From Pararhizobium gei (GTDB lineage: Bacteria > Pseudomonadota > Alphaproteobacteria > Rhizobiales > Rhizobiaceae): DNA of 64,000 bases. Below are positions 30,258 through 41,700 of the stretch, piece after piece; position 1 is the stretch's first letter, and the number at the start of each line of letters is the position of its first letter. The notes below the pieces were generated by a model that saw nothing but the letters and a program-made list of their open reading frames with translations, was not told where the DNA came from and ran no database searches. The stretch lies in assembly GCF_029223885.1 (NCBI RefSeq), contig NZ_CP119409.1:62001-126000 (forward strand). The letters run 5' to 3'. The position numbers and the translations under genes were made by a program.

Positions 30258-31532
30258 ATGTTCTACCAGCTTTACGAACTCAATCATGCAATGATGGCCC
30301 CATGGCGCGCGGCGGCGGATGCGATGCGGCTTGCCTATGCCAACCCGCTCAATCCGGTTTCCCATACCTATCTGGGTCGCGCTGCGGCAGCTGGGCTGGA
30401 AGTGTTCGAGCGCACGACGCGCCGATACGGCAAGCCCGAGTTCGGGCTTGCCGAGACGCTCATCGATGATATCGCCGTATCCGTGCGGGAGCGCATCATC
30501 TGGCGCCAGCCGTTTTGCAACCTGCTCCATTTCGAACGGTCCCTGCCGAAGACGCGTGCCGCCGATCCGAAAGTGTTGATCGTGGCGCCGATGTCGGGCC
30601 ATTACGCGACCTTGCTGCGCGGAACCGTAGAGGCTCTTCTGCCCCATTCGGATGTCTACATCACCGACTGGATAGACGCGCGCATGGTGCCGCTCACCGA
30701 GGGTCAGTTCGATCTCGACGATTATATCGACTACGTCATTGAAATGCTGCATGTTCTGGGGCCGGATACGCATGTCGTCGCGGTCTGCCAGCCGGCAGTT
30801 CCCGTGCTGGCCGCAGTGGCGCTGATGGAAGCGAACGATGATCCGCTGTCGCCCTCGTCGATGACGCTCATGGGCGGGCCTATCGATACGCGCATCAATC
30901 CAACGGCGGTCAATCAGCTTGCGAAAGACAAGCCGATCACCTGGTTCCGCGACAATGTGGTCATGCCCGTTCCCTTTCCGCAGCCTGGCTTCATGCGCCC
31001 CGTCTATCCGGGATTCCTGCAGCTTTCGGGCTTCATGTCGATGAATCTCGACCGGCACGTCACGGCGACGAAGGATTTCTTCGACCATCTGGTTCGCAAC
31101 GACGGCGACGCAGCCGAAAAACACCGGGATTTCTATGACGAGTATATGGCCGTCATGGATCTGACGGCGGAATTTTATCTGCAGACCGTCGATGTGGTGT
31201 TCATGCGCCATGCCTTGCCGAAGGGCGAGATGATGCATCGTGACCAGCGGGTCGATACGACGGCAATCCGGAAGGTGGCGCTTCTTACCGTCGAAGGTGA
31301 AAACGACGATATTTCCGGCGTCGGCCAGACCAATGCCGCACAGACGATCTGCACCAATATCCCGGACGATATGCGTTTGCATTACATGCAACCGGATGTC
31401 GGCCATTACGGTGTTTTCAACGGTTCCCGCTTCCGCCGTGAAATCGCTCCGCGTATCGTTGCCTTCCAGCGGCAGCATGCCCGGAGTGCCAAACCGGTGC
31501 GTCGGATCATCAAGGGCGGAAAGACTGCCTGA
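30258..31532 (+). CDS. phaZ: Intracellular poly(3-hydroxybutyrate) depolymerase PhaZ
   Basis: 424 residues from ATG 30258, with GAGGAG upstream. MFYQLYELNHAMMAPWRAAADA is the family N-terminus (given in part here as MFYQLYELNHAMMAPWR). The nucleophile is Cys177 in VAVCQPAV, replacing the usual serine of GxSxG, as in Ralstonia PhaZ1; the aspartate (VEGENDDIS) and histidine (PDVGHYGVF) complete the triad. It degrades native PHB granules to 3-hydroxybutyrate. A phaZ gene occurs in the corresponding chromosome region of S. meliloti. Confidence 0.93.
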   Translation: MFYQLYELNHAMMAPWRAAADAMRLAYANPLNPVSHTYLGRAAAAGLEVFERTTRRYGKPEFGLAETLIDDIAVSVRERIIWRQPFCNLLHFERSLPKTRAADPKVLIVAPMSGHYATLLRGTVEALLPHSDVYITDWIDARMVPLTEGQFDLDDYIDYVIEMLHVLGPDTHVVAVCQPAVPVLAAVALMEANDDPLSPSSMTLMGGPIDTRINPTAVNQLAKDKPITWFRDNVVMPVPFPQPGFMRPVYPGFLQLSGFMSMNLDRHVTATKDFFDHLVRNDGDAAEKHRDFYDEYMAVMDLTAEFYLQTVDVVFMRHALPKGEMMHRDQRVDTTAIRKVALLTVEGENDDISGVGQTNAAQTICTNIPDDMRLHYMQPDVGHYGVFNGSRFRREIAPRIVAFQRQHARSAKPVRRIIKGGKTA

Positions 31533-31680
31533 AGACTTGTTGAGAATGTTGATTTCATAGTTGTAAATCAGTTGTTTACTCATAATCGGCACGGTTCGTC
31601 TTGCAGGCGGGCCGGCCTATTCCCATTTCGTTATCAGCGGGCCCGATGGAGAGGCCCACTTTTAGCGAGGACTTCTGACC

Positions 31681-32103
31681 ATGAATCAAACTGCATTGAT
31701 CCGTCCGGACTGGACGCCCGCGACCATTGCTTTGATGGTGCTCGGTTTCGTGGTTTTCTGGCCGCTTGGTCTTGCCATGCTCGCCTACATCCTGTTCGGT
31801 GAGCGCCTGAAAACGTTCAAGAAGGATGCAAATGCAACCGTCGATAACGTTTTCTCATCCTTCAAATGGGGCGGACGCAGTTTCCGTGGCGCGCAATACG
31901 GCACCGGCAATGTTGCTTTCGACGATTGGCGCGATGCGGAACTCTCCCGTCTCGAAGAGGAACGCCGCAGGCTTGATGAGATGCGCACGCAATTCGACGA
32001 CTATGTCCGCGACCTTCGCCGGGCGAAGGATCAGGAAGATTTCGACCGCTTCATGCGCGATCGCGATACAGGCGGCTCCGTCCCCGGTTTTCCTGGTCGC
32101 TGA
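31681..32103 (+). CDS. DUF2852 family membrane protein
   Basis: 140 residues. One membrane segment at about 14-38 (IALMVLGFVVFWPLGLAMLA) is followed by a basic stretch, a glycine/aromatic region and a charged coiled-coil-like helix rich in E and R (about 88-128). Matches the alphaproteobacterial DUF2852 pattern; function unknown. Transcribed alone by position: a hairpin terminator follows directly, and 148 bp separate it from phaZ. Confidence 0.8.
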   Translation: MNQTALIRPDWTPATIALMVLGFVVFWPLGLAMLAYILFGERLKTFKKDANATVDNVFSSFKWGGRSFRGAQYGTGNVAFDDWRDAELSRLEEERRRLDEMRTQFDDYVRDLRRAKDQEDFDRFMRDRDTGGSVPGFPGR

Positions 32104-32121
32104 GAAGCAGCCTGAAATATG

Positions 32122-32155
32122 AACCGGCATTCTTACAGGATGCCGGTTTTTCTTT
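32122..32155 (+). terminator. Terminator of the DUF2852 gene
   Basis: ACCGGCAT / ATGCCGGT, a perfect 8-bp stem with a nine-base loop, followed by TTTTTCTTT. Confidence 0.85.
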
Positions 32156-32218
32156 GGCACCAAGCCTTCTATGCTGCGCAAGCATGTTCAATGAAGACGA
32201 ATCGGCTATCACGGACGT

Positions 32219-32977
32219 ATGTTCTCCCTGCTTCAAAAGCCGCGCAAGCCGCGTTCCCCACCACCGCCCGTGCAACGGACGCTCGACGTTGCCGGAAAAA
32301 AAATGCCGTTGACCATTCGTCAGAGCGTGCGGGCCACGCGGCTGACGCTGCGCATAGAACCAGGCGGCCGGGCTTTGAAGATGACGATACCGGCGGGTCT
32401 CTCGGAGCGGGAGGTCAACGCTTTTCTGGATCGTCACCAGGGCTGGCTGATGACGAAGCTTGCCCGTTTCTCCGGAGAAACCGTGCTGGAAGAGGGCGGT
32501 ATGATCCTTCTGCGCGGCGTGGCGCACCGCATAGAGCGGACGGGCAAATTGCGCGGTCTGACGGAGGCCGTGATGATCGATGGCGAATCCGTGTTGCGGG
32601 TCAGTGGTGCGCCCGAGCATCTGCACCGGCGCATCGCCGATTTCCTGAAGAAGGAAGCGCGTCGCGACATCGAGCACTTCGTCACGATCTATGCCCGGAT
32701 GGTGGGGCGGAGAGTCAAGTCTTTGAGCTTCAAGGACACCCGTAGCCGCTGGGGCTCCTGCGCGGCCGATGGTGCCTTGAGCTTTTCCTGGCGAATCGTC
32801 ATGGCGCCGCCGAATGTGATCGATTATCTCGCTGCCCACGAAGTCGCGCATCTGCGCGAAATGAACCATGGTCCCGATTTCTGGAGCCTATGCGAGGAAC
32901 TCTGCCCGGCGATGAACGATGCCAAGCGCTGGCTCAAGCGCAACGGTACCATGCTGCATGCCATCGATTTCGATTGA
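32219..32977 (+). CDS. YgjP-like zinc metallopeptidase domain protein (M48-related)
   Basis: 252 residues. The C-terminal half carries the metal site HEVAH in DYLAAHEVAHLREMNH followed by HGPDFW, plus the SRWGSC motif, the hallmarks of the YgjP/DUF45 family. The N-terminal region is a beta-rich domain with KKMPLTIRQSVRATRLTLRI (in part). Activity in vivo is uncharacterised for the family. The start has a weak ribosome site (CACGGA). It is 102 bp before trpF and may have its own transcript. Confidence 0.85.
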   Translation: MFSLLQKPRKPRSPPPPVQRTLDVAGKKMPLTIRQSVRATRLTLRIEPGGRALKMTIPAGLSEREVNAFLDRHQGWLMTKLARFSGETVLEEGGMILLRGVAHRIERTGKLRGLTEAVMIDGESVLRVSGAPEHLHRRIADFLKKEARRDIEHFVTIYARMVGRRVKSLSFKDTRSRWGSCAADGALSFSWRIVMAPPNVIDYLAAHEVAHLREMNHGPDFWSLCEELCPAMNDAKRWLKRNGTMLHAIDFD

Positions 32978-33079
32978 TCGCACAGCAATGGGACGCGAAC
33001 GGTTCAATGCAGTCTCTCGAGCTTTGCCAACGCTGTTTTTGGCTCGACTCGCGCAGCATTTCATGTCAGTGCGCTGTAC

Positions 33080-33766
33080 ATGAAAACGGAAGTGAAAATT
33101 TGCGGGCTCAAGACTGCCGAGGCTGTGGATCGCGCTGTTGCTCTGGGTGCAAGTCATACGGGGTTTATCTTTTTTCCCAAAAGCCCGCGCAATATCGAGC
33201 CAGACGATGCCGGCCGGCTGGCCGAGCGTATTCGCGGCAAGGCAAAGATTGTTGCCGTGACGGTTGATGCCGACAATGATCTTTTGGACGAGATCGTATC
33301 GGCTCTTTCTCCCGACATGCTCCAGCTTCACGGCAGTGAAAGTCCCGAGCGGGTCTTGACGCTTAAGGCCGTCTACGGATTGCCGGTGATCAAGGCGATC
33401 TCTGTCCGTGACGCCGATGACCTGAGGCGCATCGAACCCTATATCGGCATTGCGGACCGGTTCCTGCTCGACGCCAAACCACCCAAGGGGTCCGATCTTC
33501 CCGGTGGTAACGGCGTGTCGTTCGACTGGCGGCTGCTGGATGTGCTTGACGGCACTGTGGATTACATGCTTTCCGGTGGTTTGAATGCGGATAATATCGG
33601 CGAAGCGCTTGCCCTGACGGGTGCAAGGGCCGTGGATACCTCTTCGGGCGTCGAAAGCGCTCCGGGTGTGAAAGATTTGAATCGCATGCAGAAATTTTTC
33701 GATGCCGTGCTGCGTGCAGAAGCGGCCATCGCCAAGAGTGACGCAGTGGCAGGGAGAGCGACGTGA
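33080..33766 (+). CDS. trpF: Phosphoribosylanthranilate isomerase TrpF
   Basis: 228 residues. Converts N-(5'-phosphoribosyl)anthranilate to the ribulose form in tryptophan synthesis. The KICGLK motif with the catalytic cysteine is at residues 6-11, [11 protein letters not shown] at 29-39, and the catalytic aspartate lies in [12 protein letters not shown]. Its stop overlaps the trpB GTG start, so translation is coupled. The order trpF-trpB-trpA is typical of rhizobia. Confidence 0.95.
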   Translation: MKTEVKICGLKTAEAVDRAVALGASHTGFIFFPKSPRNIEPDDAGRLAERIRGKAKIVAVTVDADNDLLDEIVSALSPDMLQLHGSESPERVLTLKAVYGLPVIKAISVRDADDLRRIEPYIGIADRFLLDAKPPKGSDLPGGNGVSFDWRLLDVLDGTVDYMLSGGLNADNIGEALALTGARAVDTSSGVESAPGVKDLNRMQKFFDAVLRAEAAIAKSDAVAGRAT

Positions 33767-34983
33767 ACGAGACACCGAAACTGAATTCGTTCAAGGCAGG
33801 TCCCGACGAGGAAGGTCGCTTCGGCATTTTCGGTGGCCGCTTCGTCGCCGAAACGCTGATGCCGTTGATCCTCGATCTGCAGGATCAGTGGAACAGGGCA
33901 AAGACCGATGCCGAGTTCCAGGCTGAACTCCAGCACCTGAATACCCACTACACCGGACGCCCGAGCCCGCTTTATTTTGCTGAACGGCTGACTGCGGAGC
34001 TTGGTGGTGCCAAGGTCTATTTCAAACGTGACGAGTTGAACCACACCGGTTCGCACAAGATCAACAATTGCCTCGGCCAGATCCTTCTCGCCAAGCGCAT
34101 GGGCAAGACGCGGATCATTGCTGAAACAGGGGCCGGGCAGCATGGCGTCGCCTCTGCAACCGTTGCAGCGCGTTTCGGCCTGCCATGCATCGTTTACATG
34201 GGCGCAACCGATGTCGAGCGTCAGGCACCGAACGTATTCCGCATGAAGCTGCTGGGTGCCGAGGTGAAACCGGTTACGGCGGGGCATGGCACGCTGAAGG
34301 ATGCGATGAACGAGGCCCTGCGCGACTGGGTCACCAATGTCGATGATACCTATTACATGATCGGCACGGCCGCCGGCCCGCATCCCTACCCGGAAATGGT
34401 GCGGGATTTCCAGTCGGTGATCGGAAAGGAAGTCCGTGAGCAGATGATGGCCGCCGAGGGCCGCTTGCCGGACATGCTGGTTGCGGCCGTTGGCGGCGGG
34501 TCCAATGCAATCGGTCTGTTCCATCCGTTTCTCGATGATGAAGGTGTCAAGATCGTTGGGGTCGAAGCTGGCGGCAAGGGCCTGGAAGGCGAGGAGCATT
34601 GCGCATCCCTGACCGCCGGCTCCCCCGGGGTTCTGCATGGCAACCGGACCTATCTGCTCCAGGACAGTGACGGCCAGATCAAGGAAGGCCACTCGATCTC
34701 CGCCGGCCTCGATTATCCCGGCATCGGCCCTGAACATTCCTGGCTGAAGGATGCTGGCCGCGTCGAATATGTGCCGATCATGGATCACGAGGCGCTCGAA
34801 GCCTTTCAGGTGCTGACGCGACTTGAGGGCATCATTCCCGCTCTGGAGCCGAGCCACGCGCTGGCCGAAGTGATCAAGCGGGCGCCGAAGATGGACAAGG
34901 ACCAGATCATCGTGATGAATCTCTGCGGCCGCGGCGACAAGGACATTTTCACTGTCGGCAAGCTTCTTGGAATGGGATTGTAA
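33763..34983 (+). CDS. trpB: Tryptophan synthase beta subunit TrpB
   Basis: 406 residues, GTG start overlapping the trpF stop (GTGA). Joins indole and serine using PLP. The PLP lysine is Lys99 in [26 protein letters not shown] binds the phosphate; [17 protein letters not shown] and GPEHSWLKD are standard. Forms the alpha2-beta2 complex with TrpA, encoded five bases downstream. Confidence 0.97.
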   Translation: MNETPKLNSFKAGPDEEGRFGIFGGRFVAETLMPLILDLQDQWNRAKTDAEFQAELQHLNTHYTGRPSPLYFAERLTAELGGAKVYFKRDELNHTGSHKINNCLGQILLAKRMGKTRIIAETGAGQHGVASATVAARFGLPCIVYMGATDVERQAPNVFRMKLLGAEVKPVTAGHGTLKDAMNEALRDWVTNVDDTYYMIGTAAGPHPYPEMVRDFQSVIGKEVREQMMAAEGRLPDMLVAAVGGGSNAIGLFHPFLDDEGVKIVGVEAGGKGLEGEEHCASLTAGSPGVLHGNRTYLLQDSDGQIKEGHSISAGLDYPGIGPEHSWLKDAGRVEYVPIMDHEALEAFQVLTRLEGIIPALEPSHALAEVIKRAPKMDKDQIIVMNLCGRGDKDIFTVGKLLGMGL

Positions 34984-34987
34984 CACG

Positions 34988-35827
34988 ATGACCGCACGCA
35001 TGGACAAACGCTTTGCCGATCTGGCTGCCGAAGGCCGCCCGGCGCTTGTCACCTATTTCATGGCCGGTGATCCCGACTTTGAAACGTCGCTTGCCATCAT
35101 GAAGGCACTGCCCTCGGCCGGATCGGACATTATCGAGCTGGGCATGCCTTTTTCCGATCCGATGGCTGACGGTCCGGCGATTCAACTTGCCGGGCAGCGT
35201 GCCCTGAAAGGCGGTCAAACCCTGATAAAGACGCTGGAGATGGCGCGCCGTTTCCGTGCTGACGACCAGGATACGCCGATCGTCATGATGGGCTACTACA
35301 ATCCGATCTATATCTACGGCGTCGAGCGTTTTCTCGACGACGCGCTGCAGGCCGGTATCGATGGCCTGATCGTCGTCGATCTGCCGCCCGAAATGGATGA
35401 CGAATTGTGCATTCCGGCTCTGAAGAAGGATATAAACTTCATTCGGCTTGCAACGCCGACGACAGATGACAAGCGTCTGCCGAAGGTTCTCCAGAACACG
35501 TCTGGCTTCGTCTATTACGTCTCGATGAACGGCATTACCGGCTCTGCACTTCCTGACCCGTCTCTGATCGGCGGCGCGGTCAAACGGATCAAGAACCACA
35601 CAAACCTGCCGGTCTGCGTCGGCTTCGGCGTGAAGACGGCCGAGCACGCACGGGCAATCGGCGCATCGGCCGATGGTGTCGTCGTTGGGACGGCCATCAT
35701 CAACCAGGTCGCGTCCAGTCTGACGGAAGATGGAAAATCCACGGGTGCGACGGTGCCGGGCGTCGAGGCTCTCGTGCGCGGCCTGTCCGCTGGCGTCCGC
35801 GCTGCACGGCTTGCCGCGGCCGAATAA
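34988..35827 (+). CDS. trpA: Tryptophan synthase alpha subunit TrpA
   Basis: 279 residues from ATG 34988, four bases after the trpB stop; an in-frame ATG at 34967 inside trpB is less likely. Cleaves indole-3-glycerol phosphate. Catalytic Glu50 and Asp61 lie in [17 protein letters not shown], matching E49 and D60 of the Salmonella enzyme, and [11 protein letters not shown] is the phosphate site. Confidence 0.96.
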   Translation: MTARMDKRFADLAAEGRPALVTYFMAGDPDFETSLAIMKALPSAGSDIIELGMPFSDPMADGPAIQLAGQRALKGGQTLIKTLEMARRFRADDQDTPIVMMGYYNPIYIYGVERFLDDALQAGIDGLIVVDLPPEMDDELCIPALKKDINFIRLATPTTDDKRLPKVLQNTSGFVYYVSMNGITGSALPDPSLIGGAVKRIKNHTNLPVCVGFGVKTAEHARAIGASADGVVVGTAIINQVASSLTEDGKSTGATVPGVEALVRGLSAGVRAARLAAAE

Positions 35828-35921
35828 ATGCCCAGATTGCCGGTCATGGTGCAGAAAACGGATAGAACCGACATATCCGGCTTTGGCATGGCGCCGGTAT
35901 AGAAGATTCAGGAGTTTCGAT

Positions 35922-36842
35922 TTGAACTGGATTACCAACTACGTTCGCCCGAAGATCAATTCGATGCTTGGCCGTCGCGAAGTTCCGGAAAATCTCTGGA
36001 TCAAATGCCCGGAAACCGGCGAGATGGTGTTCCACCGCGATCTCGAGGAGAATAAATGGGTCATCCCGGCCTCCGGCTTCCACATGAAGATGCCGGCCAA
36101 AGCGCGTCTGAAGGATCTTTTCGATGACGGTGTTTATGAAGCACTGCCGCAGCCGAAAGTAGCGCAGGATCCACTGAAGTTCCGTGATTCCAAGAAATAT
36201 GCCGACCGCCTGCGCGACAGCCGCGTCAAGACCGAGCTTGAAGACACGATCGTGGCCGGTTTGGGACGCATGAAGGGCATCAAGCTTGTCGGCGTCGTCC
36301 ACGAATTCAGTTTCATGGGCGGGTCTCTCGGCATGGCTGCGGGCGAAGCGATTATCAAGGCCTTCGAAAAGGCGATTGCGGAGAAATGCCCGCTGGTCAT
36401 TTTTCCGGCATCGGGCGGCGCTCGCATGCAGGAAGGTATCCTGTCTCTGATGCAGCTGCCGCGCACCACGGTTGCCGTGCAAATGCTGAAAGAGGCTGGG
36501 CTGCCCTATATCGTCGTTCTCACCAATCCGACGACCGGTGGTGTGACGGCGTCCTATGCCATGCTGGGCGATCTTCATCTGGCTGAGCCGGGGGCGGAAA
36601 TCTGCTTTGCCGGCAAACGCGTCATCGAGCAGACGATTCGCGAAAAACTCCCCGAGGGTTTCCAGACGTCGGAATATCTCATGGAACACGGCATGGTGGA
36701 TATGGTGGTCAAGCGTCACGATATCCCGTCGACGCTTGCGCGTGTATTGAAGATCCTGATGAAGAAACCTGTGGAGAGCGCCAAGTTAAACGGTGCGGGA
36801 CCCGTCGCTGTTGTACCGATCGCGACCGCTGCCAGCGCGTGA
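35922..36842 (+). CDS. accD: Acetyl-CoA carboxylase carboxyltransferase beta subunit AccD
   Basis: 306 residues from a TTG at 35922-35924 ([19 protein letters not shown]), with CAGGAG nine bases upstream; no ATG fits the conserved N-terminus. With AccA it transfers carboxyl from biotin to acetyl-CoA. The crotonase-type core has [15 protein letters not shown] and [12 protein letters not shown]. The N-terminal zinc ribbon is degenerate: [10 protein letters not shown] keeps only Cys29, and the second CxxC is replaced by PASGFH. Located between trpA and folC, as in other rhizobia. Confidence 0.95.
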   Translation: MNWITNYVRPKINSMLGRREVPENLWIKCPETGEMVFHRDLEENKWVIPASGFHMKMPAKARLKDLFDDGVYEALPQPKVAQDPLKFRDSKKYADRLRDSRVKTELEDTIVAGLGRMKGIKLVGVVHEFSFMGGSLGMAAGEAIIKAFEKAIAEKCPLVIFPASGGARMQEGILSLMQLPRTTVAVQMLKEAGLPYIVVLTNPTTGGVTASYAMLGDLHLAEPGAEICFAGKRVIEQTIREKLPEGFQTSEYLMEHGMVDMVVKRHDIPSTLARVLKILMKKPVESAKLNGAGPVAVVPIATAASA

Positions 36843-36946
36843 GGTCGGCGCGTGTCCCTTTGACAGGCTTGCATGAACTCTAAACATCTCGTTTCGACTC
36901 GCTCGTTTGATGGCAAGCGAGCACGAACTGCAAGCATGCAGGAGCA

Positions 36947-38293
36947 ATGATGACCGCCGTAAACGTCAGCGAGGCGGGGCAGGAGATCGAAAAGCTTCTT
37001 GCCTTGCATCCCAAGGGTTTCGACCTGTCGCTTGACAGGATAACCCGCCTTCTCGCCAGTCTTGGCAATCCGCAGGAGCGGCTGCCGCCCGTCATCCATG
37101 TCGCCGGGACGAACGGCAAGGGGTCAGTCACGGCCTTTTCGCGCGCTATTCTGGAAGCCGGGGGCCTGGCGGTGCATGTCCATACCTCCCCGCATCTCGT
37201 CAACTGGCATGAACGCTATCGTCTGGGAAAGAAGGGCGGGCGCGGAGAACTGGTGAGCGACCCCGTTCTCGCTGACGCGGTGCGTCGCGTCGCTTCAGCC
37301 AATGATGGCCAGAAGATCACGGTTTTCGAGATCCTGACGGCGGTCACCTTTCTGTTGTTTGCCGAGCATCCGGCCGATGTCGCGATTATCGAAGTCGGCC
37401 TTGGCGGGCGCTTCGATGCGACAAATGTGATCCGCACGCCTGCCGTCTCCGTCGTCATGCCGATTTCGCTCGATCATCAGTCCTATCTGGGGGACCGCGT
37501 CGAGCTGATCGCGGCTGAGAAAGCTGGCATCATGAAGCGCGGACGACCTGTTGTGATCGGGCATCAGGAAGAGCAGGCGGCCCGCGATGTGCTGGTGGCG
37601 ACGGCGGAGCGGCTTGGCTGCCCTGTTTCCGTGTATGGTCAGGATTTCATGGCGCATGAAGAGTTCGGCCGGCTCGTCTACCAGGACGAATTCGGCCTGT
37701 TCGATCTGCCCTTGCCGCGGCTTCCCGGCCGCCATCAATATGCCAACGCCGCCGCCGCCATTCGCGCCGTCAAGGCTGCGGGCTTCGATCCAGCGGAGAC
37801 CGCCGTCGAGACCGGGTTGGCGACGGTCGAGTGGCCCGGCCGCCTGCAGCGCCTGACGGAGGGCAGGCTTGCTGCTCTCGCGACGCGCCGCGCCGAAATC
37901 TGGGTCGATGGCGGGCATAATCCCGGCGCCGGTCAAGTGATTGCCGAGACCATGGCCAACCTTGAGGACCGTGACCCGCGTCCCCTCATCCTGATTATCG
38001 GCATGATCAATACCAAGGATCCCGTCGGCTATTTCAACGCCTTCAAGGGTTTGGCCGAACGGGTCTTTACCGTGCCGATCCGCGGCTCGGACGCAGGGAT
38101 CGATGCCGTTGCCCTTGCAGACGATGCTGGCGAAGCCGGCTTCGAGGCGACACCGGTGGAAACCGTCACTGAAGCTTTCGGGATGATCAGCGAAATCTTC
38201 GCCGGCGAACCGGTGCCGCCGCGCATCCTGATCGGCGGCTCGCTCTATCTCGTCGGCGATGTGCTTGCCGACAACGGTACCCCACCCAGATAG
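36947..38293 (+). CDS. folC: Bifunctional dihydrofolate synthase / folylpolyglutamate synthase FolC
   Basis: 448 residues. Adds glutamate to dihydropteroate and extends folate polyglutamates. The P-loop AGTNGKGSV is at 53-61, followed by HTSPHLVNWHERYR, EVGLGGRFDATNVI, and WVDGGHNPGAG in the C-terminal domain. Two adjacent ATGs (36947, 36950) are possible starts, with AGGAGC upstream. It converges on trxA with a shared terminator. Confidence 0.95.
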   Translation: MMTAVNVSEAGQEIEKLLALHPKGFDLSLDRITRLLASLGNPQERLPPVIHVAGTNGKGSVTAFSRAILEAGGLAVHVHTSPHLVNWHERYRLGKKGGRGELVSDPVLADAVRRVASANDGQKITVFEILTAVTFLLFAEHPADVAIIEVGLGGRFDATNVIRTPAVSVVMPISLDHQSYLGDRVELIAAEKAGIMKRGRPVVIGHQEEQAARDVLVATAERLGCPVSVYGQDFMAHEEFGRLVYQDEFGLFDLPLPRLPGRHQYANAAAAIRAVKAAGFDPAETAVETGLATVEWPGRLQRLTEGRLAALATRRAEIWVDGGHNPGAGQVIAETMANLEDRDPRPLILIIGMINTKDPVGYFNAFKGLAERVFTVPIRGSDAGIDAVALADDAGEAGFEATPVETVTEAFGMISEIFAGEPVPPRILIGGSLYLVGDVLADNGTPPR

Positions 38294-38303
38294 AGACAAT
38301 AAA

Positions 38304-38329
38304 AAAAAGCCCGGTTTGCCGGGCTTTTT
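38304..38329. terminator. Bidirectional terminator between folC and trxA
   Basis: AAAAAGCCCGG / CCGGGCTTTTT with a TTTG loop. A and T runs on the two sides give each strand a T tail, so it can serve both convergent genes. Confidence 0.9.
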
Positions 38330-38349
38330 CAAGGGTAGTATCAGGAGAT

Positions 38350-38673
38350 TTAGGCTGCCGCGTTGGCAATCCAGGATGACAGCGCAGTCTTCGGAGCGGC
38401 GCCAACCTTGATGTCGGCCACTTCTCCGGCTTTGAACATTGCGAGAGTCGGAATGGAACGGACGCCATACTGGGCGGCAATTTCCGGGTTCTCGTCAATA
38501 TTGACCTTGGCGACCTTTACCTTGCCGGCAAGTTCAATAGAAATTTCTTCAAGGCTCGGCGCGATCATTTTGCAGGGGCCGCACCATTCGGCCCAGAAGT
38601 CCACGATGACCGGCTCGGCGGAATTCAGCACTTCGTCCTGAAAGTTGGTTTTATCGACTTTAACGGTAGCCAT
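38350..38673 (-). CDS. trxA: Thioredoxin 1
   Basis: 107 residues, the classical thioredoxin length. Active site WCGPC with Cys31 and Cys34; the cis-proline region is RSIPTLAMF. Reduces disulfides in the cytoplasm with thioredoxin reductase. Separated by 87 bp from addA upstream. Confidence 0.97.
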   Translation of the reverse strand: MATVKVDKTNFQDEVLNSAEPVIVDFWAEWCGPCKMIAPSLEEISIELAGKVKVAKVNIDENPEIAAQYGVRSIPTLAMFKAGEVADIKVGAAPKTALSSWIANAAA

Positions 38674-38760
38674 GAGGCTGCTCCTTGTTTCGAATCGCGT
38701 TCTTCGAACGGTTATCCATCATGTGATGGTTGAGCATGCATTTTTCAATGCTCCCCTATC

Positions 38761-41700
38761 TCACTTTGTCGCGAGTTCCACAAGGCTTGCGTCCAGCAGT
38801 TCCGGCGGCACCGTGATAACGGCCGGACCCTCGGTATAGATCAGGATGCAATCGAAGCCGTGATCGGGATAAAGCGGCTTCAGCAGTTCCCGGTAAATTG
38901 CAAGCTGCGCCCGATAGACGAGGGGCACTGCCTGCGGCGAGGATGGCACGTCCCTTGTGGTCTTGAAGTCTGCCAGGGTCACCGTATCCTTGGATACTGC
39001 AAGCCGGTCGATCCTGCCTGATACCGCGAAGTTCCGCTGGCCGAGCTTCAAAGTTCCCATCACCGAAACTTCGGCGCGGCCCACCTGCGAAAACAGTGTT
39101 CTTAGGCTGTCTTCTTCAATGACCTGCAACACCACCGCAATCAGCGCCTGTCTCTGGTCCGACGACCAACGCGGGACGGAACGAAGAACATATCGTTCTG
39201 CCGCGGCACGCCGTTCCTCGGCGGGGAATGAGGGCAGAACCTGCAGCAGTCTGTGGAGAAGCGCACCCCGCAAAAGCGATCTGTTTGCAGCCGGCTTGTC
39301 CGAGAACAAGGCTGATCCGACGACGATATCGCCATCGCCCTCATCAATGACGACGCCGGCGCCGGAGGGACTAAGCGGCCGGGGAAGGCGCCTTTGCGGC
39401 GGCAGCGGAAGTTTTAGTGCCGCGGGCAGGGGTGTCCGGTTTTCTGTCGGCGCCCCGGTATTTTCGGCAAGGCCGAGCGGGCGGGCGACTGCGTCGACTT
39501 GCCACAAATAGCCCGTCCATTCCTGATTGCCGGCCGTGAACCGACGCGCCGTGCCGCGGCCGCGTGGATCGGCGGAAAGGCTGGCTGTCACCATTGCATG
39601 CCAGCTGTCCGGGTTCGGGCGCTTGCCCTGGTAGCCGCAGACGATCAACCTGTCGGCGGCTCGGGTCATGCCGACATAAAGAAGCCGGCGGTATTCTTCT
39701 TCCGCTGAATCCTTCAGCCGTTGGGTGTCGGCATCGATAAGACTGTTGGACGCAGCACCTGGCGGCCGCCATAAGGGCAGCGGCACCGTGCCGGCATGCT
39801 CGCCGGGGCGGATCAGGCGCAGGCCCGCAATATGTTGCACGTGAAACGCTTTGCCGCCCCCGTCGATGAGAAACACCACCGGCGCCTCCAGCCCTTTGGC
39901 GGCGTGCACCGTCATGATCCGGATTTCGTTTCGGTCCTTGTCCTGCTCGCGCTTGACGGTCGGGGCTTCCATTTCCAGGCCCGAAATGAACGCCTGCAGC
40001 CCCGGCAGGCCGTTTTTTTCATGGTCCAGCGCAAAGCTCAGAAATTCATCGAGAATATCGCTGACTTCCGTGCCCAGACGCCCGAGAAACGCCGCCCGCC
40101 CGCCATCATGGCCGAGAATCTGTGCGTAGAGATCGTAAACGGGCAGGTTCCGCGACAGCTTCTGGTAACGCTTCAGCACAGCCACTGCTTCGTGATAGCC
40201 GCCTTTTTCCTCAGCGCCTGCATTGCACAGACGCTGCCAGACAGTTTCTCCAAGCGGCCGGCCGACGGCAAGATCGCGCACATTGTCTTCGTTCAGATTG
40301 AACAAGGGAGATTTGAGAACCGCGGCCAGCGAAAGATCGTCCTGCGGCATAAGCAGGAAGCGGCCAAGTGCAAGCAGATCCTGCACGGCGATATGGTTTG
40401 TCAGCACCAGACGGTCGGCGCCGGCAACCGGAATGTTCCGGCTGGTCTTGAGGGCGCGGGTCAGCGCATTGACGAAGGCATCGCGTTTTCGCACGAGCAC
40501 GATCACGTCGCCGGGCTGCATGGGTCTTGCCAGCCCCTTCTCGATGATGGTTTCTTTGCCGATCCACTCGAACAGCACGGCCGCAATGCGCTGCGCCAGA
40601 ATGTTGGCCGGCGCATCCTCGGGTGTCGCATCAAAGGCAGCCGTCCAGTCCTCTTCATGCAGCGTAGCGGCCGGTGCGATTGCGTCCCAGACTTCGACGC
40701 GTCCGGGATGGCCGATGCGGTTTGAGGCATGCACGACGGCATCCCGCCGGGCGCTCAGGCCCCGGGCATGGGCGGGATTTTCAAAGACGCGATCGACCGC
40801 CGTCAGGACATCTTCCGTCGAGCGGAAAGAGAGCTGGAGCCGGATGGGGCTGAAGGCCCGGCCACCGGCACGCACACGTTGTTCGGTTTCGATGCTTTCC
40901 TCCGAAAACCGTTCCGGCTGTGCGCCCTGGAAGGAGTAGATCGATTGCTTCTCATCCCCGACCGCAAACAGGGTCCGGTTGCCGCCGCGGGCCGTTTCGC
41001 CGGAAAAGAAATCCTCCGCCAGCGATTTGATGATGCTCCACTGGATCGGGCTCGTATCCTGCGCTTCATCGACCAGAATATGATCGATCCCCTGGTCGAG
41101 CTTGTAATGAACCCATCGGCTCACATCGCCGCGTAAAAGCAGTGCTGCCGTGCGGTTGATCAGATCATCGAAATCGAGCTGGCTCCGGCTTTTCTTGATA
41201 TCCTCGTAGTCGCCGTTGAGCCGGTCCGCCAGAACGAGCGCTGCCTTCGTGGCCTCGAACATCGAGACAAGGTTCAGCCGCTCCGTGGCGGCAACAATAT
41301 GATCACGCGCCGCATAGACGAGGGGCTCGAGATCGGGCGCCCTGTCGCGGATCGCTTTGGACATAAATGCCGAATCCGCCCTCAGCTTGCCGCCTTGGGT
41401 GTAGAACAGATCCCGCAAAAGCGTATAGCGTTGCAGCGGATCCGCGACGATCGTCACAGCGCGAAGCCCCTGCGCGAAGTCCGAAACCTTGGCGCCACCG
41501 GCCGACAGCGCAATGCCGATATAACGTTCGAGCGCGTCCCCGTTCAGGCCGGCCAGCGGCCAGAAGCCCGCTGTCGCCGTCTCGACAGTTTCATGGGTGC
41601 CGAGAGAGAGGGCTTGGCGGAGGCCCGCATCTATGCCGCCTCGTTGCCGCGCGTCATCAAGGAAATCCTGAATAGCGGCCCGGTTGGCGACGATGGCGGC

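Noticed and set aside
31638..31665. Hairpin GGGCC/GGCCC before the DUF2852 gene
   Set aside because: Five-base stem with a nine-base loop and only a short T run; too weak to call a terminator of phaZ.
39833..39848. parS-like TGTTGCACGTGAAACG within addA
   Set aside because: Two mismatches, one disrupting the palindrome, inside a protein-conserved coding region (Phe-His-Val-Gln codons) and far from parA; likely chance.
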